This document shows, piece after piece, positions 1 to 8,000 of a stretch of 8,969 nt of DNA. The position numbers and the translations under genes are program-made. The stretch comes from Candidatus Eiseniibacteriota bacterium (GTDB taxonomy: Bacteria; JAFGKV01), in assembly GCA_025453925.1 (NCBI GenBank), contig JALOPK010000116.1:1-8969 (forward strand). Reading direction: 5' to 3'. Positions within the stretch are counted from its first letter, which is position 1, and each line of letters begins with the position of its first letter. The notes below the pieces were generated by a model. It ran no database searches. It had not been told where the DNA came from and worked only from the letters and a program-made list of their open reading frames with translations.

Positions 1-83
1 ACGAAGCTGCAGCATCCGGTGGTGCTGCACTCCGCAGGTCCCTCCGGCGTGATACGACTCGGATATGGTCGCCCCCTCAACCC

Positions 84-108
84 CTCCTTCTCCCGCGGGG
101 AGAAGGGG
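84..108. repeat. GC-rich inverted repeat (hairpin) upstream of the methyltransferase operon
   Basis: The arms CCTTCTCCC (86-94) and GGGAGAAGG (98-106) pair perfectly over nine bases around a GCG triloop. A G-T pair (85/107) and a C-G pair (84/108) extend the stem to 11 pairs. No T-run follows on either strand, so it is not a standard intrinsic terminator. Short C/T-rich arms facing G/A-rich arms are, from general knowledge, typical of dispersed intergenic repeats (REP-like) in high-GC genomes. It may be such a repeat, or it may mark the end of a gene lying left of the window. The structure is certain; the role is not. Confidence 0.4.
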
Positions 109-120
109 CGGGAGCAGTAA

Positions 121-161
121 CGCGACAGACCACATCAGTCTTGTCGCGGGTGTATCGCGGG
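121..161 (+). promoter_or_regulatory. Operator-like cluster of inverted and direct heptamers before the methyltransferase-regulator operon
   Basis: CGCGACA (121-127) and its exact reverse complement TGTCGCG (142-148) form an inverted repeat whose half-sites are 21 bp apart centre to centre, two helical turns. Three more pairs (128-130 with 138-140) extend the arms if T141 is bulged, so the transcript could also fold here. The right arm overlaps a direct repeat: TCGCGGG at 144-150 and again at 155-161, with a 4-bp spacer and an 11-bp period. SARP-family activators are known to bind 7-bp direct repeats with 4-bp spacers near the -35 region, and the second gene of this operon encodes a SARP-type domain. 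A weak -35-like TTGTCG (141-146) overlaps the repeats, but no convincing -10 follows. Binding by the downstream regulator is inference. Confidence 0.4.
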
Positions 162-190
162 ATCATCTTCCCGACTCTGCCGTCTACTCC

Positions 191-207
191 GGAGGTCCAG
201 AATCTTG
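191..207 (+). promoter_or_regulatory. Ribosome binding site that fixes a TTG start
   Basis: GGAGGT at 191-196 is a near-perfect Shine-Dalgarno sequence. It lies eight bases before a TTG codon at 205-207, from which the methyltransferase frame runs. No ATG or GTG nearby is as well placed, and the resulting N-terminus leaves about 20 residues before the first SAM-binding strand, which is normal for the fold. Confidence 0.7.
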
Positions 208-813
208 CCCAGCAGTGACTTCAATCAGATCGGCCCCATTGTCGAGCTCATCGTGCTTACGAACCCGCAGAGCGTCCTCGACGTCGGCTGCGGGTTCGGC
301 AAGTTCGGCGTGCTGGCCCGGGAGTATCTGGAGCTGTGGGACGGGCGTGGACGCTATGGCGATCGAACACGCCGAATCGACGCCGTCGAGGCGTTCGAAC
401 CATACATCACCCCGCTGCACCGGTTCATCTATGATGAGATCCTCATCGGCGACGCGGGCGGAATCATTCCCGGGATCGAGCACGCTTACGATCTCGCTCT
501 GCTCATTGACGTTATCGAGCATCAAGACCGCGACGCAGGGCATGCGCTCATCCTGGCGTGCCTCGCGAAGTGCCGGAACGTTCTCGTCGCTACACCGAAG
601 TTCCCGGGCGAACAGGGGAGCCTATTCGGGAATCCGGCCGAAACCCATCGGTCATCATGGCAACAGGCGGATCTTCAGGCCCTGCCCAACTGCTTCATCG
701 TTCCCCACCGCGACTCCCTCATCTGCTTTGCAGGGAAGGACGCGAAGAGGGTGTGGTCTGCCCGGCTACGGGCCAGGCTGACGCGCGATGACGGATCGGT
801 GAATTCGCCGTGA
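205..813 (+). CDS. Small class I SAM-dependent methyltransferase
   Basis: This is a predicted cytoplasmic enzyme that transfers a methyl group from S-adenosylmethionine to an unknown acceptor. The 202 residues carry the Rossmann-type landmarks in order: motif I VLDVGCGFG (24-32), an acidic residue at the end of strand 2 in VEAFEPY (E62), GDA (82-84) as the probable adenine contact, and DLALLIDVIEH (96-106) as the motif IV strand. A TPKFPGEQ stretch follows, with a GNPAETHRSSW segment after it. From memory, this late motif and the FGKFGVLAREYLE helix recall small methyltransferases in surface-polysaccharide loci, but no glycosyltransferase is present here. The C-terminal part is short and there is no separate substrate domain. 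The start is TTG, supported by GGAGGT eight bases upstream. The stop overlaps the next start in GTGA, so the two genes are translationally coupled. The fold assignment is firm; the substrate is not known. Confidence 0.85.
   Translation: MPSSDFNQIGPIVELIVLTNPQSVLDVGCGFGKFGVLAREYLELWDGRGRYGDRTRRIDAVEAFEPYITPLHRFIYDEILIGDAGGIIPGIEHAYDLALLIDVIEHQDRDAGHALILACLAKCRNVLVATPKFPGEQGSLFGNPAETHRSSWQQADLQALPNCFIVPHRDSLICFAGKDAKRVWSARLRARLTRDDGSVNSP
798..813 (+). promoter_or_regulatory. Internal ribosome binding site and GTGA stop-start overlap
   Basis: GGTGA (798-802), inside the last codons of the methyltransferase gene, lies seven bases before the GTG start at 810. The GTG overlaps the methyltransferase TGA stop (811-813). 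This arrangement usually gives coupled translation and supports GTG 810 as the true start of the regulator. Confidence 0.65.
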
Positions 814-3800
814 ACGGCTCCCCCGCCTCCTTTCTCGTTGAACGCCCGCGGCTTGAGGCGCTCGCCCGCGCCGGCGCGCGCAAGCGTCTGCTCCTGATGG
901 TGGCGCCCCCGGGATGGGGCAAGACCACGCTGCTCCTCCAGACGTTCAGGTGCGGAGGACCGGTGCTCTGGCATTCCGTCGCCCAGGGGGAGGTCGGTGT
1001 CCAGCCGGCGGCCGGGAGCCTGCTCCGGAGCGTGGCCAGACTCAACAGCCTCGGCGAGCGATCTCCCGATCCGGGTTCTCGCCCGCTGGATCATGCCCTG
1101 GAACTCTCCGCACTCATCGAGCGGTTCTTCCCCGACGGAGTGCACGTCGTCATTGATGGCGTCGACAGGAGCGCCGACCGGGCGCCCCTCGTCGAGTGTA
1201 TCCAGGCGCTGCTGGACTATGGTCCGCCGCGGCTCCACATGGTGGTCTCGAGCACGATGGCCCCCGACCTCAGGCTGTCCCGGCTCGCCAAGCGACGGGA
1301 GGTGGCAAGGATCGGCCAGGCGGATCTCGCCTTTACGCCCGAAGAGGTGGCGTCAGCGCTGGAGCTCAGGTGGGGATCGGAGGCCGCTGGGCGGCTGGCC
1401 GATGAAGTCTTCCGAATGTGCGCCGGATGGCCTGCCGGCATGGCGTTGCTGGTGATGGCCCGACCCACGCCGCCGGACCCGTGTGAGCCGCTCCTCCCAG
1501 GGGACTCCCCGCGGGAAGGGGAGGCCGATCCCCACCGGATCATCGCTTCACTGGACCCCGGGACGCGCCGCCTGCTCTCCTTTGCGTCACTTCTGCCCGA
1601 GTTCACGCCCTCCCTCCTGGCCGAGATGTGCGGAACGCCGGATTCCGCGCCCGTGATCGAGGACACCCTGCGGCGCTGCCCGGTGGCGATCCCCACGCAG
1701 GGCGACTTTCTCATCGTGTCACCCGTTGTGCGCGAGATCCTCCGCGAGAGAATGGCGCGCGAGTGGCCTGCCGCGGAGGTCCGGGAGGCGCTCCTGCGCG
1801 CCGCCGACGCTTCTGAGCGGTGTGGCCGCTGGGAGGCAGCCGTCGAACTGGCCCTCTCGGCCGGCTCCCCGGCGGTCGCCAGCGACATTCTCGACCGCAT
1901 CGGCATCCGGCGCATTCTCAGGAAGGATACCGCCGCGCACATCGCCTGGGCCAAGGCCTTCGCCGCATCACCGGACATGGGGTTCGCGGTACACTTCCTT
2001 TGCGGGAGAGCGGCCCAGCTTTCCGCTGACTACCCGGCGGCGGCGGTCCACTACCGGGCCGCACTCGACGCCGGGCAGCCACATGTCGGGCTCACCGAAC
2101 GGCTCCAGATCCTCCCCAACCTTCTCCACGCGCTCAAGATGACGAGAAGCGCGGAGGCTGAGGCGGTTGAGAAAGAGATTCTCGCACTCAGGCCCGATTC
2201 GGCGGAAACCGCCGGCTACTGCCACCTGGTCAAGGGCACGCAACTCAAGAACGCCGGCGCGCTTCGAGAGGCTGAGGAAGAGCTGATCAAAGCCATCCCC
2301 GTTCTCCGCACGGCGGAGCAGGGCGAGTTCCTGAACTCAGCACTGAACCGATTGGGCGAAACCCAGACGGCTCGGGCGAAGTACCGGGAGGCGTTAGCCA
2401 CGCTGCGGGCAGTGAGCGAGAGCCCCCGGCGTGCGGACCTGTTGGACCGCATGCACAATCTTCAGCTCCTGTGCCGGCTCCACGGCCTGCGGGGAGAGTT
2501 GGATACCGCCATCGCGCGGTCCAAGGCCGCCCAGGGGCTTGCGCAGCAGGGAGGGTTCACCTTCGACCGGTTCCTGATCCTCCTCGACCTGACGCTGGTA
2601 TGCACATGGGCAGGCCGGCTGGAGGAGGCCGCGGACTGGCTCGACCAGGCATCGTCCCTGGAAACACAACTCCCACCGAGCCCCGCCATCCGCGCCGCAC
2701 TGCTCCACTTCGGAGCCCGGCTCGCGTGGGCACGCGGGCGGCATGGTGAGGCATTTGTCCGGATCACGGCGTTGCTCGCCGATCAGCCCGCGCTCTATGA
2801 CCAGATGTGGCTGGGCCTGGATGCGGCATTCATCACGTTGCGCGCCGGATCCTGTCGCGACGCCGCCAGTCTCGCCCGCCGGCTGGCCGAGCGGGCTCGC
2901 CGCATTGATGCCCGGCATCAGCTTGCCAATGCGCTGACGCTTCTGGTTGCCTGCGGAGCCCGAAACGCCCCCGACGATACCCAACCCGCGCTGGTCGAGG
3001 AAGCCCGTGCCCTCATTCATGCCGCCGACCTACGGTTCATGCCCGCCGCTGATGCGACCCTGCTGGCCGAACTCGGTGTGGCATCGGTGATAGTGCCGTT
3101 TGCCGCCGTGACTGCCCCTTCACCGTTGCCCGACATTGCGGGCTCTCCGGGGCCTCCGTCGCTGGAGATTCGCACGCTGGGGACTCTTGAGCTCATCAGG
3201 GGAGGCGCCCCGATCGAGAAGCAGATCTGGTACCAGCGCGGCAAAGCGCGGCTTCTGTTCCAGTTGTTGCTCTCCCGCGATTCGCTCTCCTCCTCCATCG
3301 ACGAGATCATCGAGTTCCTCTGGCCGGACGCGGACGGCCGTCGCGGACGCGAACGGCTTCATACCACGGTCTCCGACCTCCGCCGCACGCTCAAGCAGGG
3401 CAGGGTCGCTGATCGCATTCACGTGCGGCTCGAGCACGGTTTCTACCGCCTGGTGACCGACGAGGGCGTCATGATCGACCACCTGGCGTATGGGGCACTG
3501 ATCTCGCGTGCCCGGAAGCTGATCCGGGAGGAGTCGAGCCGGGAGGCGAAACCCCTCCTGCTTCAGGCCGCGACCCTATACCGGGGCGATTTCCTCCCCG
3601 ACGCTCTGTATCAGCGTTTCTCCGATCCTCTGCGGGCCGCTCTCTCCGAATCGCAGTCGTACTGCCTGTGCACCCTTGCCTCCTTGGCCCCCGATTGCGG
3701 CGAGGCCATCGTCTGGTGGCGCCGGGCCGTCAGTCACGATCCCTACGAGGAGGAGTCGTACCGGGGGTATGTCAGCCTCTGCATCGAGGCCGGCCGCCCA

Positions 3801-3989
3801 CGAGAGGCCAAGCTCGCCCTTGCGCAGCTCGAAGCTCGGCTGGCCGAGCTTCAGATCCCCATGCCGGAGTGGGCAACTGATGCCGCGGAGCGGCTGACGC
3901 GGGGCGGAGGGCCGCCGGCAGCAGGGACCGTCGAGCGGCGGAACGGCCGACATGGAGGATCCGCCGCGCAAAGTACCACGGCGAAGTAA
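810..3989 (+). CDS. STAND ATPase (MalT-like) transcriptional regulator with C-terminal SARP winged helix and BTAD domain
   Basis: This 1059-residue protein is a predicted cytoplasmic, ATP-dependent, signal-responsive activator. The N-terminus resembles the MalT family: an RPRL segment, Walker A APPGWGKTT (32-40), Walker B VVIDGVD (113-119), the GWPAG motif (206-210), then a winged-helix-like RLLSFASLLPEF segment. Residues from about 330 to 760 are Ala/Leu-rich helical repeats of TPR type, the likely ligand- or partner-sensing and oligomerisation part. From about 784 comes a SARP/OmpR-like winged helix (FLWPD with W838; the LR of VSDLRRTL at 857-858), followed by a BTAD domain from about 888 to 1030 with YRGDFL (924-929) and DPYEEESYRGY (977-987). 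The last 30 residues are low-complexity. Classical MalT/LAL regulators end in a LuxR helix-turn-helix, and classical SARPs such as AfsR put the winged helix first, so the order here is swapped. The gene overlaps the methyltransferase by four bases. Inducer and targets are unknown; the heptamer repeats at 144-161 are a candidate site. Confidence 0.88.
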   Translation: MNGSPASFLVERPRLEALARAGARKRLLLMVAPPGWGKTTLLLQTFRCGGPVLWHSVAQGEVGVQPAAGSLLRSVARLNSLGERSPDPGSRPLDHALELSALIERFFPDGVHVVIDGVDRSADRAPLVECIQALLDYGPPRLHMVVSSTMAPDLRLSRLAKRREVARIGQADLAFTPEEVASALELRWGSEAAGRLADEVFRMCAGWPAGMALLVMARPTPPDPCEPLLPGDSPREGEADPHRIIASLDPGTRRLLSFASLLPEFTPSLLAEMCGTPDSAPVIEDTLRRCPVAIPTQGDFLIVSPVVREILRERMAREWPAAEVREALLRAADASERCGRWEAAVELALSAGSPAVASDILDRIGIRRILRKDTAAHIAWAKAFAASPDMGFAVHFLCGRAAQLSADYPAAAVHYRAALDAGQPHVGLTERLQILPNLLHALKMTRSAEAEAVEKEILALRPDSAETAGYCHLVKGTQLKNAGALREAEEELIKAIPVLRTAEQGEFLNSALNRLGETQTARAKYREALATLRAVSESPRRADLLDRMHNLQLLCRLHGLRGELDTAIARSKAAQGLAQQGGFTFDRFLILLDLTLVCTWAGRLEEAADWLDQASSLETQLPPSPAIRAALLHFGARLAWARGRHGEAFVRITALLADQPALYDQMWLGLDAAFITLRAGSCRDAASLARRLAERARRIDARHQLANALTLLVACGARNAPDDTQPALVEEARALIHAADLRFMPAADATLLAELGVASVIVPFAAVTAPSPLPDIAGSPGPPSLEIRTLGTLELIRGGAPIEKQIWYQRGKARLLFQLLLSRDSLSSSIDEIIEFLWPDADGRRGRERLHTTVSDLRRTLKQGRVADRIHVRLEHGFYRLVTDEGVMIDHLAYGALISRARKLIREESSREAKPLLLQAATLYRGDFLPDALYQRFSDPLRAALSESQSYCLCTLASLAPDCGEAIVWWRRAVSHDPYEEESYRGYVSLCIEAGRPREAKLALAQLEARLAELQIPMPEWATDAAERLTRGGGPPAAGTVERRNGRHGGSAAQSTTAK

Positions 3990-4125
3990 GGATCGGCGGC
4001 AGACGACGGGTCGCGGGCCGGCGAATCACGAGCTTGTCCGAGGGTGCCGCATTTCCCTGCGGGGGACGTGCGGCAGGGGCATGGCGCCGGCCTTGCCCGC
4101 GGAAAGCCGCCGTGGCTCCCCGGCC

Positions 4126-4725
4126 TCAGAACGTCAACGCGCGGGCCCTGATGGTGCCGAGGATCTCCTCATCCCGCAGGGAATCCCCCGTCGCCACGAA
4201 CCAGTCGAAACGGAGTCCGTGGGCGGGCTCCTTGATGGAGAGGGTCGGCGCGACGGTGGCGAGCGGAAGCTGTCCAATTCCGATGATGTCGCACCGGATC
4301 TGCTGCGCGACGACCCGGCCGTCGATGCGCGGCGCGGCCCACAGCTCGACGCTCCATCCGGAGAAGGATTCCGAGGTCGTCTGGGCATCAAACTGCGCCT
4401 CCCATGGCGCTGTCTCAGCACCGTCACCGGGCACGATGCCTTTCAGACACAATGACCGGTTCACGGAGGCAAGGTAGCGCCTCACGTCGGGAGCACGCAG
4501 CCGGAGGTCACCCGCGTGCGGCCCGGGTCTCGCCGCACTCCCCGGCAACACAGCCACTGGATCAGACACGGGATGGCAGCCCTCATACTGCGTCGTCGAG
4601 TCGAGTTCGGCGAGGGCATTGAAGCGGTCGAACGGATCGGGTTCTTCCATCGCCCGCTCCCGCGGCGTGGGGAGGAGACACGCCATCGAGGCCGTTGCCA
4701 GGAGCATCATGAAGTGCCGTCGCAT
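4126..4725 (-). CDS. Hypothetical exported protein, family not recognised
   Basis: I do not recognise this 199-residue protein. It begins with a short basic stretch and a hydrophobic run (residues 5-18), consistent with a Sec signal peptide. Cys16 lies at the end of that run, but the preceding SMA lacks the usual Leu at -3, so lipidation is possible but not well supported. The mature part is soluble-looking, with no further membrane segment, and has Cys at 50, 93 and 145, which may form one disulfide. Trp108, Trp124 and Trp129 and alternating hydrophobic stretches in the C-terminal half suggest a beta-rich fold. There is no CXXCH, so it is not a c-type cytochrome despite the neighbouring CcsBA gene. 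The start is supported by AAAGGAGG five bases upstream, and third codon positions are GC-rich as expected for a real gene. It converges with the regulator gene and diverges from ccsBA. Confidence 0.7.
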   Translation of the reverse strand: MRRHFMMLLATASMACLLPTPRERAMEEPDPFDRFNALAELDSTTQYEGCHPVSDPVAVLPGSAARPGPHAGDLRLRAPDVRRYLASVNRSLCLKGIVPGDGAETAPWEAQFDAQTTSESFSGWSVELWAAPRIDGRVVAQQIRCDIIGIGQLPLATVAPTLSIKEPAHGLRFDWFVATGDSLRDEEILGTIRARALTF

Positions 4726-4730
4726 GGTGC

Positions 4731-4738
4731 CCTCCTTT
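4731..4738 (-). promoter_or_regulatory. Ribosome binding site of the exported protein gene
   Basis: Read on the minus strand, AAAGGAGG lies five bases before the ATG at 4725-4723. This strong Shine-Dalgarno match is the main reason to prefer the minus-strand frame over the plus-strand open frames that cover the same DNA. Confidence 0.7.
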
Positions 4739-4778
4739 CGCGAGTCTCATCTCATGACCTCGAACCACGGTCCACGTC

Positions 4779-4806
4779 AAGATAGCGCGACACGTCTGAA
4801 GGTCCA
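4779..4806 (-). promoter_or_regulatory. Possible sigma-70-type promoter for the exported protein gene
   Basis: On the minus strand, TGGACC (4806-4801) is followed after 16 bases by TATCTT (4784-4779). Each hexamer matches four of six consensus bases. The predicted start of transcription, near 4772, would leave an untranslated leader of about 45 bases. The spacer contains the heptamer CGCGACA (plus strand 4786-4792), which also occurs in the operator-like cluster at 121-148. The match is by eye, and a chance match in a 295-bp region is possible. Confidence 0.25.
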
Positions 4807-4938
4807 CTCCGGGTTCCGCCTGCCGGCCCCCTGCGCCGGCGCGGGCCAGGCGAGAGCTCGTTCGCACTCCGGGGTGGTGAGCAGCCCTCGGATGCCGGGG
4901 GAACCGGAGGTGCGCGGATCGTGTCCGTTCCATAGCAC

Positions 4939-4967
4939 TTGAGGATACGGGCAGGTGCGCGTATGGT
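4939..4967 (+). promoter_or_regulatory. Possible sigma-70-type promoter for ccsBA
   Basis: TTGAGG (4939-4944) and TATGGT (4962-4967) are separated by an ideal 17 bases; each matches four of six consensus positions. Transcription would start near 4974, about 47 bases before the ATG at 5021. A short inverted repeat, ATACG (4945-4949) and CGTAT (4960-4964), lies in the spacer and -10 region and might be an operator, though five-base arms are weak. The rest of the 4726-5020 gap shows no gene, no strong hairpin and no RNA element that I can recognise. Confidence 0.35.
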
Positions 4968-5020
4968 GCCTTCCCCGTGCCTGATGCCGCGGGGATGGTA
5001 CCGCATTCTGAGAGGATCCG

Positions 5021-8000
5021 ATGGTTCGCGTGCTCATGTCGTTGAAGACCACCGCCGGTTTTCTGCTGGTCATTGCCGCGGTTCTGGGCACGATCACCGT
5101 GCTGGAGGCACGGGAGGGCGCCGACGGGACCGGTTCGACCTTCCATCTCTACGGGTCGTGGTGGCTGTTCGTGCTACTGGCGATGCTCTTCGCCCAGCTC
5201 ACTGCTTGTCTGGCGACGCGCCGGCTCCTGCGGGCCCCGGCGCTGCTTGCCGCCCACGCGGGACTCGGGCTCCTTCTGGTGGGGGCGTTCCTCACCGCGC
5301 GGGGGTCGGAGCGGGGTGTGGTGTATCTCGCCGAGGGTGAGGTGACGAATCTCCTCAGGACTCCCGGCCGGCTCGGGGTCGAGATCGCCCGGGGAGACTC
5401 GGTGGTCGGCCGCACGCTCCTGCGACGCGTCGACCGGGCGCAGGCGGGTGTCACCTATGCGCTGGCTGACGCGGGAACGGCCACATTGATTCGCTTCCTG
5501 CCCAGCTCCCGGGTTCGAAACGTCCTGCGGCCCCGGGACGATGAGATGGGCGCTCCCGGCGTGAGCCTGTATGTGCCCACACCCCACGGATCAGAAACCG
5601 TGGTCCTGGCCGAAGGATGGGCGGAAGACGCGCAGATCGGCGAGGCGCACCTCGCGTTGGGTCCTCCTGAACCCATGCCGCAATTCCCCCTGCTGGTCAT
5701 CCGAGGGGACAGCGTCGCCTTGGAGCGGGAGTTGCGCCTGCCAGAGGACATCGGAGACGCCTTCGAGGCCGGCCGGTTCACCGCTACCATTCTCGATTAC
5801 TCGCCAGACTTCAAAGTGGGAGTCGCGCGAAGCGATGGCCCTCCGGTCAACCCCGCCCTGCGCGTGGCGCTGGCATCGGCCGGGGCTGCCTCCGAGACCC
5901 TGTGGGTGTTCAGCAAGTTCCCGGGATTTGCACGACCGCGTACGCAGGGGCTCACCGCCATCGAGTTCATGATGCCGTCGGGGTCGGAGGAAGCCCTCAA
6001 CCTGAGCCATGTCGGGGGCATGTGGCGGTTCCGCCACACCACTGCGGGCACGGAAACCGAGGGCGCCTGCGCGGAGGGTGATACCTTCTTTGTCTTCGCC
6101 GCACCCTCGGTCCGGATTCCGTTGGTGGTTCATCGGCTGTTGAGCCAAAGCGAAGTGGTTCCTGAGGTCGAGTCGGCGCCTGACGCGCCAACGGCCCCCG
6201 CGGCGGTGCAGTTCGCCTTCGCGAGTTTCGAGGAACCGGTGTGGCTCATCGAAGGAGGACCCGAGGTGGTGGTGCCCGGCAGCGACGGCGAACCGATCGC
6301 CCTCTCCCTCACCAGCACCGCCACCCTGCCGTTCTGGCTGGCTCTGGACGACGCTCGCCGGGAAGACTACCCGAATAGCGCCATACCCCGCGTGTACGAA
6401 TCGGTGGTGCGCATCGGGCCATCCCCCGATTCGGTGTCGGCTCCCGTCCGCGTGCGCACCAACTCCCCGGCGCGCTATCGCGGATGGCGAATCTACCAGT
6501 CGGAGTTCGGCGCCGATGCCGATGATGATGTCGAATGGTCAGGCCTCCAGGTCGCCCGAGACCCCGGCGCCACGGCGGCATTCGCCGGCGTTCTCGCGCT
6601 GACGCTGGGTCTCCTCGGCCACATCGCCAGGATCGGACGGCGGGCCCTGCCCGTGCTGGTGCTGGCCATGGTGTCGACGCCCGGCGTGAGTTTCGCCGAT
6701 CCCCTGAGCCACCTCGTGGTCTCAGACGAGGGCAGGCTGAAGCCATTGGAGACCCTGGCGAGGGATGTCGAGCTTCAACTGGGCGTCACGTTCGCCGGGG
6801 ACCCAGTCGCCGGGCTTCTCGACGTCGCATTCCACACCGCCACATCCGAGAGCACACCCCTCATCACCGTTGACGAACCGCTGGCCTCGGCCCTGGGCCT
6901 CGCCTTCGGCCGCGGGATACCTCTCGTGGAGATCCAGGGCCGGCGCCGCGGGCTTGAGCGACTCGCCGCGGCGGGGGACGAGGACATCGGACGGCGCGCC
7001 CGCGCTGTGCTGGGTGCCATAGAACGCTTGGGCACACTGGAGGATCTGATGGCCATCGCGCCGGGGACGGACACCGGGTCGTGGTGGGTTCCTCCCACCC
7101 AGGCCGCGTGCCCGGCATGGGCAGTCCAGCGGTGGGCCTCTTTCCGGGAGCACTACCGGGCGGGACGGACGCGGGAGGCCGGCGAGGAGGCGCGTGCGCT
7201 GGTCCGGGAGCAGCGCGCCCGCCTGGGTCAACTCCTTCCCGCACCCTTCCCGATCGCCCTGGAGGTGTGGTGGCGCCGTGTGGATCCTCCCCGGTGGCTG
7301 CCGTGGTGGGCCGCTGTGTGGTGCCTTGCGCATGGATCGACGCTTGCCAGAGGGGCGCGTTCGCGGGGAGCATTGCTGCTGCCGGTCGCGATGGTGGCCG
7401 CGTTCAACGCGGCGGCCGTTGTGACGTGGGCGGCGTATGCCGGCCGGTTGCCCCTGCTCAATTCGTGGGAGGTGTACTTCCTCGTGTTGGCGCTGGTGCC
7501 GGCGTTGGGCCTGGCGGTCCATTGCGGCACGGGCCTGCACCCCGTGAGCGCCGTGGCTCTGGGGCTCACCTTGATCGGCGGGATCGGCCTCCGGTTCCTT
7601 CCCGCTTCCGCCCGGATCGTGCGCCCTCCGGTCGCGATCCTCCAGAGTGGATGGCGGGAGGTACACATCCTGTCCACGATGACGGCCTATGCCTCCCTCT
7701 TCCTCGTGACCGGGTTGTGCGCGACCTTACTGGTGCGGCCGGCTCAGCGCGAGATCCAGCGACTCGCGCGCCGGATTCTGCTGGTGGGCATCTGGCTGCT
7801 CGGCGTGGGGATCGCCACCGGCGCGGCCTGGGCCCATGAGGCGTGGGGGCGCTATTGGGGGTGGGATCCCAAGGAGGTGTGGGCATTGGTGGCCTGGCTT
7901 GTATTCGTCGGGGCGGCCCATGCCCGCGCGGGCGGCGCGGGTGCTACCCGTGGATGGGCAGTGCTGGTGATTCTAGGCTTTGCCGCCCTGCTGTTCACCT

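Noticed and set aside
1-120. An open frame from the left edge to TAA at 118-120, as a possible 3' end of an upstream gene
   Set aside because: It passes straight through the GC-rich hairpin and gives low-complexity residues typical of translated repeats. Another frame stays open to 218, so neither can be chosen.
2394-3020. Minus-strand open frame of 208 codons opposite the regulator
   Set aside because: It has no motif and an unnatural composition, and it lies fully within the helical-repeat part of the regulator gene.
4055-4078. CCCTGC/GCAGGG hairpin between the convergent genes, as a bidirectional terminator
   Set aside because: It has only six pairs around a 12-base loop and no T-run on either side, which is too weak to call. 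Nothing else is seen in 3990-4125.
3952-4477. Plus-strand open frames opposite the exported protein gene
   Set aside because: They have no ribosome binding site and are Arg/Gly/Pro-rich. The minus-strand frame has a leader peptide and a strong Shine-Dalgarno sequence.
4678-4725. Lipoprotein lipobox around Cys16 of the exported protein
   Set aside because: The residues before Cys are SMA, lacking Leu/Val/Ile at -3. It is kept only as a possibility.
4755-4780. TTGACG on the minus strand as a -35 box for the exported protein gene
   Set aside because: No acceptable -10 hexamer lies 16-18 bases downstream.
4805-4873. Direct repeat CACTCCGGG at 4805-4813 and 4865-4873
   Set aside because: A nine-base repeat within a 295-bp GC-rich region is expected by chance about half the time, and no other feature supports it.
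6722-7666. Minus-strand open frame of 314 codons opposite ccsBA
   Set aside because: Its product is rich in Arg, Gly, Pro and His with no domain, and it lies opposite conserved CcsA membrane segments. Long antisense frames are expected in GC-rich coding DNA.
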